Source: Candidatus Thioglobus autotrophicus
GTDB taxonomy: Bacteria > Pseudomonadota > Gammaproteobacteria > PS1 > Pseudothioglobaceae
Direction of reading: 5' to 3'
Length of the DNA: 64,000 nt
Assembly (NCBI GenBank): GCA_022448455.1
Contig: JAKUUR010000004.1
Coordinates: 1 to 64,000, forward strand
Shown: in pieces, positions 21,406-32,668 of the stretch
Layout of the letters: every line of letters starts with the position of its first letter
Position numbering within the stretch: the first letter of the stretch is position 1
The notes under the pieces: generated by a model
The model's input: the letters and a program-made list of their open reading frames with translations, nothing else
Database searches by the model: none
What the model was told of the DNA's origin: nothing
Position numbers and translations under genes: made by a program

Positions 21406-22671
21406 ATGGTTAAATTGATTAGCAACCCTATTGTTTATTCAATTTTTAGCATGATATTCAGTCAATTTGTTTTGGCTGAAGACTCATTTTTTGATGACGA
21501 AGTACTTTTTGAGAATTCTGATCAACAGCTAGTTGAGTGGTCAGATGAAAGCGACCTCTTTGGTGATGAAATTAAGAGTGCAAGACCTTTTGCCTGGTTA
21601 AATCTTGGTATTACGCAAAAATGGGGCTTTAACCCTGCGAGTGATTGGAACACCACAAAGGAAAGAACTGAGTTGACAGTTGGCACTAGTGGTTCAGTAT
21701 CTGACTCGGGTTATGGGGAAGTGGAGCTTAAGGCTACCAAATACTGGCCAAGTGATAGTTATCATTCAACTTTAGCTAGTGATGTTGAGGTAGAAAGAGC
21801 TTTTTTGCAGTTCAGTTTTGGTGATTGGAGTACCAAGCTGGGACGCTATACGATTGGTTGGGGAGAGCTTGAAGGTGGAGCACTCGATGTCATCAATCCT
21901 GTTGGCAGTTTGACAGATCCTACCCAGTCATCCCAGTGGTTAATGACTGCGACACGATACTGGTCAAACAGAGACTTGAGTATATTTTATAACCCTAACC
22001 CAATCATCCAAAAGACCGTCGGCATCGCTCTAACTGATGACTCCCATCGAGAGCTTGGTGTTCGCTATGGAATAAACCAGGAAGGCGGAGATATGGCTGT
22101 TTATGGCGCCTATTTAATTCCTAATAATGCAGTCACAAACATTTCAAACAGTGCCGGCTATGCGGGCCCCTATCAACTGCTCGGTTTTAGTATGAACAGG
22201 GCATACGATAATTACTTGTTGAGGTTTGATTTAGCATATAAACACAACCTAGAGCATAACCGCTTAAGTCAGTTTGTAGAGGCTGATAGACTCGATTTGG
22301 ATGTCGCTTTAGATATTCAACAGGATGATCGACAGTGGCTTTTTTCAATCAATTCGAAGTACTGGTTGGATTATTACAGTGATTATATTTCTGTCGCACT
22401 TCCCGCTAATGTCACAACTCGTCGCAACAGTTTGAGTTATCTGGCTAGTGTCAGCGACACTTTTAGTGATGAAGATTGGAGCTGGAATTTATCAAATATT
22501 ATTGCCGATAACGGTGACATGTCTCTACTAACAATTGGTTTGGACTGGGATATTAGTGATCAGTGGAAAGCTTCAATCAATGCACTGCATGCAGTCGCTG
22601 AACTAGATCGTGCTTTTAGTTTGCTTGATGGTTATGAACGTCTTCAGATGGAAGTTCAATACCAATACTAA
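21406..22671 (+). CDS. DUF1302-like outer-membrane beta-barrel protein
   Basis: A 421-residue protein with a signal peptide ending near VLAEDS, then an acidic stretch rich in Asp and Glu, then repeated amphipathic strands. The motif KLGRYTIGWGELEGGALDVINP near residue 145 matches the DUF1302 family, whose members pair with MMPL/LolA-like genes. The protein ends in aromatic residues (VQYQY), as recognised by the Bam machinery. As the third gene of the operon it would complete a route from inner membrane to outer membrane. An AT-rich stretch with short T-runs follows the stop and may terminate transcription. Confidence 0.75.
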   Translation: MVKLISNPIVYSIFSMIFSQFVLAEDSFFDDEVLFENSDQQLVEWSDESDLFGDEIKSARPFAWLNLGITQKWGFNPASDWNTTKERTELTVGTSGSVSDSGYGEVELKATKYWPSDSYHSTLASDVEVERAFLQFSFGDWSTKLGRYTIGWGELEGGALDVINPVGSLTDPTQSSQWLMTATRYWSNRDLSIFYNPNPIIQKTVGIALTDDSHRELGVRYGINQEGGDMAVYGAYLIPNNAVTNISNSAGYAGPYQLLGFSMNRAYDNYLLRFDLAYKHNLEHNRLSQFVEADRLDLDVALDIQQDDRQWLFSINSKYWLDYYSDYISVALPANVTTRRNSLSYLASVSDTFSDEDWSWNLSNIIADNGDMSLLTIGLDWDISDQWKASINALHAVAELDRAFSLLDGYERLQMEVQYQY

Positions 22672-22774
22672 TTATTATTAATAATCTTATTATTTTTTTT
22701 ACTATTGATGTTAAGGGGCTTAGTCATCGCCATTAATGGCAACGGACATAGTATAATTTTCGCTTTATGTTTAG

Positions 22775-24073
<1,299 letters not shown>

Positions 24074-24099
24074 CCCCTTTATATTTTTTGGAGTCGAAG

Positions 24100-24372
24100 A
24101 TGAATTTACCCCCAGAGCTTTTTTTGGTAGCGATGTTTGTGTTGCTGTATTTTTTGTTAATCAGACCACAACAAAAGCGCGCTAAGGATCACAAAAATTT
24201 ACTGAAAACACTCAAAAAAGGTGACGAGGTTGTCACTAATGGAGGTATTGTAGGCAAAATTAACTCTGTTGACGAGTCTTTTGCAGCACTAGAGGTTGCT
24301 GAGGGTGTGGTTGTAAAAGTACAAAAACAAGGCATTAATCAAAAAATGCCAAAAGGTAGTGCTAAGCTGTAA
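24100..24372 (+). CDS. yajC: Preprotein translocase accessory subunit YajC
   Basis: A 90-residue inner-membrane protein of the SecDF-YajC complex. A single N-terminal helix (LFLVAMFVLLYFLLIRPQQ) is followed by a small cytosolic domain with KGDEVVTNGGIVGKI, the family signature. A GGAG ribosome binding site lies 6 bases before the ATG at 24100; the upstream in-frame TTG at 24088 overlaps that site and is rejected. It lies directly upstream of secD and secF, the usual order. Confidence 0.95.
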   Translation: MNLPPELFLVAMFVLLYFLLIRPQQKRAKDHKNLLKTLKKGDEVVTNGGIVGKINSVDESFAALEVAEGVVVKVQKQGINQKMPKGSAKL

Positions 24373-24392
24373 CTTATAAACAATTAATTTAG

Positions 24393-26240
24393 ATGAATCA
24401 TTACCCTATTTGGAAAAATGCACTAATTGTTTTTTTCATATTTATCTCAGCTCTATATGCATTGCCAAATATTTATGGCTCGGATTTAGCTATTCAAATC
24501 TCTGGCACTGGTGATTATGTTGTCCAAGATCAAGACGTCAAAAATATTAAAAACACATTGTTGGATAATGAAATTGACTATAAATCAGTGGGGTTAGTCG
24601 ATAGCCGCATCTTGATTCGTTTTGAGGATTCACAATCGCAACTCTCTTCAAAGGCTTTGTTAAAAAATACCCTTAGTAGGAATTATGTGGTTGCTTTGAA
24701 TCTGGCGCCTTCAATTCCGCAGTGGCTATCAAATGTTGGTGGTAAAGCTATGTCACTAGGACTAGATCTAAGGGGCGGTGTACACTTTTTGCTTGAAGTC
24801 GATATGGAAGCTGTAGTGTCAATGGCTATAGACCGATACTATAATGAATTAAGAACTGTTCTTCGTGAAGACCGCTTATACAAAAGCATTCGCAAAGAGG
24901 GCAACCTGTTGGTGGTTAGCTTTAAGACTGAAAACCTTAAAACTGAAGCTAAAAAGCTCATCAAGGATGAGCTTTCTGATTTAAATATTGTTGAGGGAAG
25001 TGAAACCGACCTGCAGTTGAGTTTGGAGATTTCATCTAGTGCACAAAGTGCAGCTAAATCTAGCGCTTTAAAACAAAATATTACAACGCTTCGTAATCGT
25101 GTGAATGAGTTAGGTGTTGCGGAGCCAATTATCCAACAGCAAGGCTCAGAGAGGATTGTAGTGCAATTACCTGGCGTACAAGACACTGCCAGAGCTAAAG
25201 AAATTTTAGGCGCAGTTGCAACGGTTGAGTTTAGGTTGGTCGATGAGAAAAATGATTTGCAGACGGCTGTTCAGTCTGGAAAAATTCCAGTAGGTTCGAA
25301 GCTCTATAAATTTAGGGACGGCAGGCCGTTGCTTCTTAAAACTAGTGTTATTGTGACTGGCGAGAATATCGTTGATGCAGCCTCAGGCGTTGACAATGAT
25401 AACAACCCGATGGTTAGTATTACCTTGGACAGCGCTGGCGGACGAACGATGCTTGAAACTACCAAGGAATTTCTACATCATCGTATGGCTGTTGTTTACA
25501 TTGAGAACAAAGTTGAAACGATTATTGAAGATGGAAATATAGTAAAAAAACGTAGCAAAACTCAGGATATTATTAATGCTGCAACTATTCAAGGTACTTT
25601 TTCAAATCGCTTCCAGATAACAGGTTTAGATAGTGCAAGAGCGGCAAGAAATCTTGCCTTGTTGCTAAGAGCAGGTTCACTATCAGCCCCTATTGAAATC
25701 ATCGAAGAGCGAACTATTGGACCAAGTCTAGGCGCAGATAATATTCAGAAAGGGTTGTTGTCTGTTTTGGTTGGATTTGCTTTGGTTTTACTTTTTATGG
25801 GCTGGCGCTATAGAGTGTTTGGATTGGTGGCAAATCTAGCTTTAACACTTAACTTAATGATAATTGTTTTCATCCTTTCTATGCTGCAGGCAACCCTGAC
25901 TTTACCAGGTATAGCCGGCATCGTATTAACTGTAGGTATGGCAGTTGATGCCAATGTGCTAATTTTTGAACGCATCAAAGAAGAATTACAATTAAATAAA
26001 AATATTCAAAAAGCGATTTCTGCGGGGTACGCAAAAGCACTATTAACGATTGCCGATGCCAACATTACCACGTTGATTGCTTCATTGGTTTTGTTTAGTT
26101 TTGGTACTGGTGCAGTTAAAGGTTTTGCTGTAACCCTCTCGATCGGAATTATTACATCAATGTTCACTGCAATCGTTGTCTCTCGGGCAGTGATTAATCT
26201 GATCTATGGTGGCAGAAAAGTTGAGGAGTTAGCAATATGA
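24393..26240 (+). CDS. secD: Protein translocase subunit SecD
   Basis: A 615-residue RND-type membrane protein that uses the proton gradient to help pull proteins through SecYEG. An N-terminal helix is followed by a large periplasmic region with GLDLRGGVHFLLEVDM, the P1 base and head domains, and then six helices that include MAVDANVLIFERIKEE. Gene order yajC-secD-secF is standard. The stop overlaps the start of secF by four bases, which indicates coupling. Confidence 0.97.
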   Translation: MNHYPIWKNALIVFFIFISALYALPNIYGSDLAIQISGTGDYVVQDQDVKNIKNTLLDNEIDYKSVGLVDSRILIRFEDSQSQLSSKALLKNTLSRNYVVALNLAPSIPQWLSNVGGKAMSLGLDLRGGVHFLLEVDMEAVVSMAIDRYYNELRTVLREDRLYKSIRKEGNLLVVSFKTENLKTEAKKLIKDELSDLNIVEGSETDLQLSLEISSSAQSAAKSSALKQNITTLRNRVNELGVAEPIIQQQGSERIVVQLPGVQDTARAKEILGAVATVEFRLVDEKNDLQTAVQSGKIPVGSKLYKFRDGRPLLLKTSVIVTGENIVDAASGVDNDNNPMVSITLDSAGGRTMLETTKEFLHHRMAVVYIENKVETIIEDGNIVKKRSKTQDIINAATIQGTFSNRFQITGLDSARAARNLALLLRAGSLSAPIEIIEERTIGPSLGADNIQKGLLSVLVGFALVLLFMGWRYRVFGLVANLALTLNLMIIVFILSMLQATLTLPGIAGIVLTVGMAVDANVLIFERIKEELQLNKNIQKAISAGYAKALLTIADANITTLIASLVLFSFGTGAVKGFAVTLSIGIITSMFTAIVVSRAVINLIYGGRKVEELAI

Positions 26241-27163
26241 GTCTGAGATCATTAAAACTGCCAACAATAGATTTTATCAATAAGCGTAAATACGCAATGG
26301 CGTTCTCTGCATTGTTGTTGATTGTGTCAATCATCTCACTTGGTTTGCAAGGACTTAAACTTGGAATTGACTTTACTGGTGGAACTCTAATAGAGGTGGG
26401 TTATCAGCAGACAGCAGACCTTGAAGATATTCGTACAAAATTAGCTAGTGCTAATTATGCGGGCACAAATGTACAGTACTTTGGATCTGACACGGAGGTA
26501 CTAATACAGTTAGAACCTCAGGCTATTTCATCTGCTAAGCTTAGTTCGTCAATTATTCAGATGCTCGGTGACGGTATTGATGTGCGTCGAGTGGAGTTCG
26601 TAGGACCTAAAGTTGGTGAAGAATTAACTAATGATGGCGGATTAGCTTTACTTTATGCTCTTATTGGTATTTTGATTTATGTCGCTTTTAGATTTGAATA
26701 TCGTTTTGCTCTAGGCTCGATTGCTGCACTGGTTCATGACGTTATTATTACACTGGGTGTTTTTTCAATACTGCAAATTGCATTTGATTTAACTGTGCTG
26801 GCTGCAATTCTTGCTGTCATCGGTTACTCCCTTAATGATACGATTGTGGTTTTTGATCGGATTCGGGAAAACTTTCTTTCCACCCGACACATTGAGCCTA
26901 TGCCGATTGTTAATGATGCCCTAAATCAAACATTAGCACGTACATTAATGACATCATTAACGACATTGCTAGTTCTTTTAGCTTTGTTTTATTTGGGCGG
27001 TGAAGTGATACATAGCTTTGCTGGTGCACTTATAATTGGTGTTGTTATTGGTACCTATTCTTCTATCTTTGTAGCTAGCACTATGATTTTAGCACTAGGA
27101 ATTTCCAAAGAGGATATATTGCCTTCTGAAAAAGAAAAAAAGGAAATTGACGCCAGACCATAG
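26237..27163 (+). CDS. secF: Protein translocase subunit SecF
   Basis: A 308-residue partner of SecD. The diagnostic LGIDFTGGTLIEV follows the first helix, and the membrane region carries IGYSLNDTIVVFDRIREN. The C-terminal tail is short and charged. The size is typical. The gene ends about 45 bases before the convergent fabB stop. Confidence 0.97.
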   Translation: MSLRSLKLPTIDFINKRKYAMAFSALLLIVSIISLGLQGLKLGIDFTGGTLIEVGYQQTADLEDIRTKLASANYAGTNVQYFGSDTEVLIQLEPQAISSAKLSSSIIQMLGDGIDVRRVEFVGPKVGEELTNDGGLALLYALIGILIYVAFRFEYRFALGSIAALVHDVIITLGVFSILQIAFDLTVLAAILAVIGYSLNDTIVVFDRIRENFLSTRHIEPMPIVNDALNQTLARTLMTSLTTLLVLLALFYLGGEVIHSFAGALIIGVVIGTYSSIFVASTMILALGISKEDILPSEKEKKEIDARP

Positions 27164-27209
27164 GCACCAAGTTATAAGCTTCAATGTATAAAAAGAAGGT
27201 TGTGAAGGT

Positions 27210-28427
27210 TTATTGATTAAATCGTTCAAATACAAGGCAGGCATTCGTGCCACCAAACCCAAAGCTATTTGATAGTATGCGGTTGAGCTTTAATTGCGTT
27301 GTTTTTCTAACAATAGGCATTCCTTCTGCTTCCTCGTCAAGTGTTTCAATGTTTACCGATTCAGCGACGAAATCATTTTCAAGCATCAGTAATGAGTAAA
27401 TAGATTCATTCACTCCTGCAGCGCCTAATGCGTGCCCAGAAAGAGATTTTGTCGAACCTATAAGTGGAATCTTACTATTAAAAACCTGTTTAATAGCTTG
27501 CAACTCTTTCATATCACCCACAGGAGTTGAGGTGCCGTGAGCATTGATGTAGTCTATAGAGCCGCTGACTGTACTAATTGCTAACTCCATACAACGTTTT
27601 GCTCCTTCTCCAGAAGGCGCAACCATGTCATAGCCATCAGAGGTTGCACCATAACCAACGAGCTCCGCAATTATATGAGCACCGCGAGCTTCTGCATGCT
27701 CTAAAGACTCAAGTACGAGTGCACCACCACCCCCTGAAATAACAAATCCATCTCTATTAGCATCATAGGCTCGAGATGCTTTTTCGGGAGTGTCATTGTA
27801 TTTTGAGGAAAGTGCACCCATGGCATCAAAAAGCATAGTTCCAGTCCAGTCAAGCTCCTCGCCACCACCCGCAAAGACAACATCTTGCTTACCTAACTGG
27901 ATTTGTTCCATGGCATTACCAATACAATGAGCACTTGTCGAGCAGGCTGAACTGATTGAATAATTGATGCCTTTAATTTTAAATAGAGTAGAAAGACAGG
28001 CTGAGGTTGTTGAACCCATAGTTCTAGGAACTCTATACGGTCCCACACGTTTTATACCTTTGCTTCTTAATATGTCGGCGGACTCAATTACATTCTGGTG
28101 ACTTGCTCCTCCAGAACCCGTGATCAGTCCAGTCCTCTCATTAGAAACAATTTCTGGGCTCAGTCCTGACTGTTTGATTGCTTCATCCATTGCAATAGCA
28201 CTATAGATCGCAGCATCCGCCATGAAGCGCAACATCTTGCGATCAATGACATCACTTGAGTCGATTTCTGAAATAGAGCCATAGACATGTGACCTGAGTC
28301 CCATTTCCGCATATTTCTCACTAAACTCTATACCTGATTTTGCTTTTTTTAATGATTCAAGAACTTCGGATTTATTGTTGCCTAAACTGCAAACAATACC
28401 CATTCCTGTTATGACAACGCGTTTCAT
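27210..28427 (-). CDS. fabB: 3-oxoacyl-ACP synthase I
   Basis: Condensing enzyme needed to elongate unsaturated fatty acids in type II synthesis. The 405-residue product has the catalytic triad Cys ([12 protein letters not shown]), His ([11 protein letters not shown]) and His ([12 protein letters not shown]), plus the C-terminal [14 protein letters not shown] glycine loop. It is directly downstream of fabA and touches it by one base, the typical fabAB operon of anaerobic-type unsaturated fatty acid synthesis. Confidence 0.96.
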   Translation of the reverse strand: MKRVVITGMGIVCSLGNNKSEVLESLKKAKSGIEFSEKYAEMGLRSHVYGSISEIDSSDVIDRKMLRFMADAAIYSAIAMDEAIKQSGLSPEIVSNERTGLITGSGGASHQNVIESADILRSKGIKRVGPYRVPRTMGSTTSACLSTLFKIKGINYSISSACSTSAHCIGNAMEQIQLGKQDVVFAGGGEELDWTGTMLFDAMGALSSKYNDTPEKASRAYDANRDGFVISGGGGALVLESLEHAEARGAHIIAELVGYGATSDGYDMVAPSGEGAKRCMELAISTVSGSIDYINAHGTSTPVGDMKELQAIKQVFNSKIPLIGSTKSLSGHALGAAGVNESIYSLLMLENDFVAESVNIETLDEEAEGMPIVRKTTQLKLNRILSNSFGFGGTNACLVFERFNQ

Positions 28428-28939
28428 CAGAATGAAGACGTGTCAGTAAACAAGCCAACCTTTAGGTTGGTAGCATCATAAATCAATTTTCCATCAACCT
28501 CCATGGTTGCATCAGCAATACCCATATAGAGCTTTCTTGCAACAACCCTTGAGAGGCTCACATTGTAGGTTACTTTTTTGTTTTGTGGTAAAACTTGGCC
28601 TTTAAATTTAATTTGCCCAGCGCCCAGAGCACGCCCTCTACCAAGGCCCCCCAGCCAACCTAGGTAAAAACCTATTAATTGCCACATTGCATCCACACCA
28701 AGGCAACCCGGCATAACGGCATCTTCGTTAAAGTGACAGTCAAAAAACCATAGGTCTGGGTTGATGTCTAATTCAGCAGTTAAACCACCCTTGCCATATT
28801 CTCCGTCACTTTCACCAATACTCGTGATGCGGTCAAACATCAGCATTGGTGGTTGTGGCAGCTGAGCGTTACCAGGCCCAAATAATCCTTCTTTGCCACA
28901 AAGAATTAATTCGTCATAAGAGTAACTGTTCTGCTTCAT
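28427..28939 (-). CDS. fabA: 3-hydroxydecanoyl-ACP dehydratase/isomerase
   Basis: Introduces the double bond by dehydrating and isomerising the C10 intermediate. The 170-residue hot-dog protein has the catalytic His in [16 protein letters not shown] and the Asp in GVDAMWQL. The [13 protein letters not shown] strand is typical of FabA rather than FabZ. With fabB it shows that the cell makes unsaturated fatty acids without oxygen. Confidence 0.97.
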   Translation of the reverse strand: MKQNSYSYDELILCGKEGLFGPGNAQLPQPPMLMFDRITSIGESDGEYGKGGLTAELDINPDLWFFDCHFNEDAVMPGCLGVDAMWQLIGFYLGWLGGLGRGRALGAGQIKFKGQVLPQNKKVTYNVSLSRVVARKLYMGIADATMEVDGKLIYDATNLKVGLFTDTSSF

Positions 28940-29001
28940 AAGGCTTGATATATCAAATATAGCAAGGATTTTATCATAGTTAATTTAAGATAGAAATTCA
29001 A

Positions 29002-30159
29002 CTAAGGCCTCAAGTCAGAGATAATATCGCTTATATCCTCTAGTCCTACAGAGATACGAATAAGGCTATCGGAGATGTTGCTTTGCCGTCTTTCATCTTC
29101 TGAAAGTCGAGCATGAGTTGTTGATGCAGGATGAGTAATGGTGCTCTTGGTATCTCCTAGATTTGCAGTAATCGAAATCATTTTGGTATTGTTTATGAGA
29201 CGAAAAGCACCTTTCTTTCCACCAGATACTTCGAAAGAAACAATACCACCAAAATCACATTGTTGCTCTTTTGCAATTTGATGATGAGGGTGTGATTCTA
29301 GTCCAAGGTAGTGTAACTTTTCTACAAAAGGCTGATCATTCAGCCAATTTGCTAGTTGCCTTGCATTATCGCAATGTGCCCTCATTCTCAGAGGCAGTGT
29401 TTCAAGACCTTTGAGGACAATCCAAGCATTAAAGGCACTCAAGGTTGGTCCCGTTGTTCTAATAAAGCTACTGATTTCCTCCAGTAGCTCACTACTTCCT
29501 GCAATGGCACCTGCGAGACAACGACCCTGGCCATCAATGTACTTTGTTGCAGAGTGAATGACTATATCTGACCCCAATGCTAATGGTTTCTGAAGGGCTG
29601 GTGTCATGAGACAATTATCAACAGCTAATATGATATTGTGTTTTTTTGATATGGCTGAAAGTGCTCGCAAATCGACAACCTCACCCAGGGGGTTTGATGG
29701 TGTTTCAAGAATGAATAACTTTGTGTTGGACTGAATACTGTCCTGCCAGCTGACTAAATCGGGTAAGTCTACAAATGTTACTTCGATACCAAACTTGTTG
29801 ACAATGGTATTTAGAAGTACAGTAGTGGTGCCAAACATTCCACGAGATGCAACAATATGATCTCCGGCTTTAGATAGTGCCATAATGGTGGCGAAAATAG
29901 CCGACATGCCGCTAGCGGTTGCAAGACATGATTCAGCGCCCTCCAGGGAGGCTAATTTATCTTGAAAAGTCTCCACGGTTGGGTTAGTGAATCTCGAATA
30001 TACATTACCCTGTTCTTCCTTGGCGAACCTTTGAGCGGCCTGCTCGGCGCTATCAAAAATAAAACTAGAGGTAAGAAAAATAGCAGCAGAATGCTCTTGT
30101 TCTTGGCTAGTTTTATAGCCTTCACGAATTGCTTTGGTTTCAAATTTATTTTCTTTCAT
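29002..30159 (-). CDS. metZ: O-succinylhomoserine sulfhydrylase
   Basis: PLP enzyme that makes homocysteine directly from O-succinylhomoserine and sulfide. It has 385 residues of the Cys/Met-metabolism PLP family. The Schiff-base Lys is in HSATKYIDGQGR, with YSRFTNPT and GMSAIFAT upstream. The position right after purF is the classic cvpA-purF-metZ order of Pseudomonas relatives, which supports MetZ over MetB or MetC. The homocysteine it makes could feed the methyltransferase at 42072. Confidence 0.9.
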   Translation of the reverse strand: MKENKFETKAIREGYKTSQEQEHSAAIFLTSSFIFDSAEQAAQRFAKEEQGNVYSRFTNPTVETFQDKLASLEGAESCLATASGMSAIFATIMALSKAGDHIVASRGMFGTTTVLLNTIVNKFGIEVTFVDLPDLVSWQDSIQSNTKLFILETPSNPLGEVVDLRALSAISKKHNIILAVDNCLMTPALQKPLALGSDIVIHSATKYIDGQGRCLAGAIAGSSELLEEISSFIRTTGPTLSAFNAWIVLKGLETLPLRMRAHCDNARQLANWLNDQPFVEKLHYLGLESHPHHQIAKEQQCDFGGIVSFEVSGGKKGAFRLINNTKMISITANLGDTKSTITHPASTTHARLSEDERRQSNISDSLIRISVGLEDISDIISDLRP

Positions 30160-30175
30160 ATAACTTTATAGTTAG

Positions 30176-31693
30176 TCAATCAACTTCATTGTAGATTAAT
30201 TCTGAGTTTTCATTGGTAATGTTGTTTTGTTTAGCCTCATCGGATCTAAGGATTTCAATATTGTCCAGATAAGAGGTATCAATATCTTTAGTTAGATATT
30301 TACCGTCAAAACAAGAGCAATCAAAAGATGAGATATCAGGGTTGCCTTGTTGAACAGACCAAATCAAATCCTCTAGATTTTGATAAATCAATTTATCAGC
30401 ACCAATTGTTTGGCACACCTCATCGGTGGTTTTATTGTGTGCAACAAACTCATTCTTGCTGGCCATATCAATGCCGTATACATTAGGGTAGCGAACCGGT
30501 GGTGCGGCTGATGCAAAAAAGACTTTTTTTGCACCCGCAAGTCTAGCCATTTGAACGATTTCTTTGCTGGTTGTACCACGCACAATAGAGTCATCTACTA
30601 AAAGAACGTTCTTGTCCTTAAATTCGAGCTCGATTGCGCTCAGTTTTTGACGTACAGATTTTTTTCTTTGTTTTTGTCCTGGCATAATAAAGGTTCTAGC
30701 AATATAGCGGTTCTTAATAAAACCTTCACGATACTTAAGGTCCAATTCATTGGCTAGCTGCAGAGCAGCTGTTCTTGAGGTGTCAGGAATAGGCATAACC
30801 ACATCAATTGTTTCATCTGGCCACTTTGACTTAATCTTTGCTGCAAGCCGTTCGCCCATTCTCAGGCGTGATTTATAAACCGGGATTTTGTCAATAATGG
30901 AATCAGGTCTTGCAAAATAAACAAATTCAAAAATACAGGGAGATAATTCTGAACTGTCTGCACATTGTTTAGAGTGAATATTTCCTTTACGATCAATTAC
31001 AACAGCCTCTCCTGGATTTACATCACGCATAATTTTGTAACCAAGAGCTGTTAAAGCTACGCTCTCAGATGCAACCATGTAACTAGCGCCTTTCGCTGTA
31101 GTTTTTTCTCCAAGTATGAGAGGTCTTATTCCGTAAGGATCTCTAAACGCAAAGATGCCATAGCCTGGAATCATTCCAATCGCTGCATAAGCCCCCTTGA
31201 CACGATGATGAAGTTTTTTTACTGCTTTAAATATATCCGTCTCGTTAATTCGATGTTTTTGTTCTTTTGCTATTTCACTTGCCAATATATTGAGCAGTAT
31301 TTCTGAATCAGAATTGGTGTTAATGTGCCTCAGATCTTGCTCAAAAAGCTCTTTCGTTAATGCCTCAGTATTGGTTAAATTACCATTATGTGCAAAAGCA
31401 ATTCCGTAGGGCGAGTTTACATAAAAGGGCTGAGCTTCAGCGCCTGAAGAGCTTCCAGCCGTTGGGTAGCGGACATGTCCAATCCCCATATCGCCTATCA
31501 GTTTGGTCATATGTTTTGTTCTAAAAACATTGCGCACCATGCCATTACCTTTGCGCATGTAAAAGCGCCCTTTGCTGGCTGTGGTTATTCCTGCAGCGTC
31601 TTGACCACGATGCTGGATAATAGCTAGTGCATCATAAATATACACACCCACATTCTTTTTTGTAGTTGACAATATTCCAACAATACCGCACAT
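30176..31693 (-). CDS. purF: Amidophosphoribosyltransferase
   Basis: First committed step of purine synthesis: PRPP plus glutamine to phosphoribosylamine. The 505-residue product begins MCGIVGI, so Cys2 becomes the N-terminal nucleophile without a propeptide. The PRPP-binding motif VLLVDDSIVRGTTSKE and a second domain of the type I phosphoribosyltransferase fold follow. cvpA is three bases upstream and metZ lies downstream. Confidence 0.97.
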   Translation of the reverse strand: MCGIVGILSTTKKNVGVYIYDALAIIQHRGQDAAGITTASKGRFYMRKGNGMVRNVFRTKHMTKLIGDMGIGHVRYPTAGSSSGAEAQPFYVNSPYGIAFAHNGNLTNTEALTKELFEQDLRHINTNSDSEILLNILASEIAKEQKHRINETDIFKAVKKLHHRVKGAYAAIGMIPGYGIFAFRDPYGIRPLILGEKTTAKGASYMVASESVALTALGYKIMRDVNPGEAVVIDRKGNIHSKQCADSSELSPCIFEFVYFARPDSIIDKIPVYKSRLRMGERLAAKIKSKWPDETIDVVMPIPDTSRTAALQLANELDLKYREGFIKNRYIARTFIMPGQKQRKKSVRQKLSAIELEFKDKNVLLVDDSIVRGTTSKEIVQMARLAGAKKVFFASAAPPVRYPNVYGIDMASKNEFVAHNKTTDEVCQTIGADKLIYQNLEDLIWSVQQGNPDISSFDCSCFDGKYLTKDIDTSYLDNIEILRSDEAKQNNITNENSELIYNEVD

Positions 31694-31696
31694 AAT

Positions 31697-32593
31697 TTAT
31701 TCCCCTAATATTTCGCTTTCTATGAATGAGACAACTGCGTCGCCAGGTTCAAGTTTAACAAATAACAAATGTTCTGACAAAAAAGGTTTAATGTCAACTG
31801 CCCAATTTTGAAATGTTCTCAGTGCACCACTGGTTTCAACCCATGCATGACTTTGGGTTACCCAGCTTAAGTTTTGCAATACAAGTACTATTATTAGAAC
31901 AAAAATTCCGCCCTTAAATAAGCCTAAAACTGCACCAAGAAAGTTATTCTTCAATCCATCTACATTGCGTGCATTTATTAACACATCAAGAGCTTGAAGA
32001 ATGTTGAGAATTTTTTCAAATACTGGCGCCATCAGGCAAGGCTTTTCAGTGTTAATTGTAATATTAAGAAGTTTTGATAAAGCCATTACAGCACTAATAA
32101 AGGCGGCAAAAACAATACCAAATGATATAAAAATACGCAGGGAATTGCTAGTCACAATGGATTCCATTGTCTGGAGTTCAGCAACTACTCCCATGTAGTG
32201 GTAACTCAGAATAACGACCAATACAGTAACTATGATCTTCGTGAATGAACGATTAAGTTCACAGGGATTGTCAATTTGTGAGGAAGCTTCTGCTGTCTTA
32301 TAAAGTGCTTTCTTGACAAACAAAATACCCAGAAAGATTACTCCAAACGATAGCGCGAAGATTGATTGGCCCTCCGAAGTGGTTGGGTCACTCAATAAAG
32401 TGTTGGCTAAATTATCATAGTAAAGCCAGGCAAGAATAATCGCCAGAATGACAAAAAATAGACTAATAATCTCTTTTGCAAGGCCCTGTACAAAACCTCT
32501 AATAATAAAAAAGATTAGAATGATGAGGGTGAGCCAATCTGACCAAGCCAGCACACTTATCGTGTTCCAAAAGTTGTCAAAAAAATTACCCAT
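31697..32593 (-). CDS. cvpA: CvpA family membrane protein, enlarged
   Basis: CvpA is an inner-membrane protein linked to colicin V export and to envelope homeostasis. The usual length is about 160-180 residues; this product has 298. The N-terminal part (WLTLIILIFFIIRGFVQGLAKEI) and the C-terminal part (LKNNFLGAVLGLFKGGIFVL) match the family. Between them lies an extra 100 or so residues with more predicted helices (KIIVTVLVVILSYHYMG and FISFGIVFAAFISAVM). The gene is in its normal place before purF, so it is orthologous but expanded. No DedD/SPOR gene separates it from folC. Confidence 0.8.
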   Translation of the reverse strand: MGNFFDNFWNTISVLAWSDWLTLIILIFFIIRGFVQGLAKEIISLFFVILAIILAWLYYDNLANTLLSDPTTSEGQSIFALSFGVIFLGILFVKKALYKTAEASSQIDNPCELNRSFTKIIVTVLVVILSYHYMGVVAELQTMESIVTSNSLRIFISFGIVFAAFISAVMALSKLLNITINTEKPCLMAPVFEKILNILQALDVLINARNVDGLKNNFLGAVLGLFKGGIFVLIIVLVLQNLSWVTQSHAWVETSGALRTFQNWAVDIKPFLSEHLLFVKLEPGDAVVSFIESEILGE

Positions 32594-32668
32594 GGTCTCC
32601 CTGATTGATAAGGCTAATTTTACAATAGTTTCCTAGGACAGAGCACGAACTCCATTAACTAATAGTAC

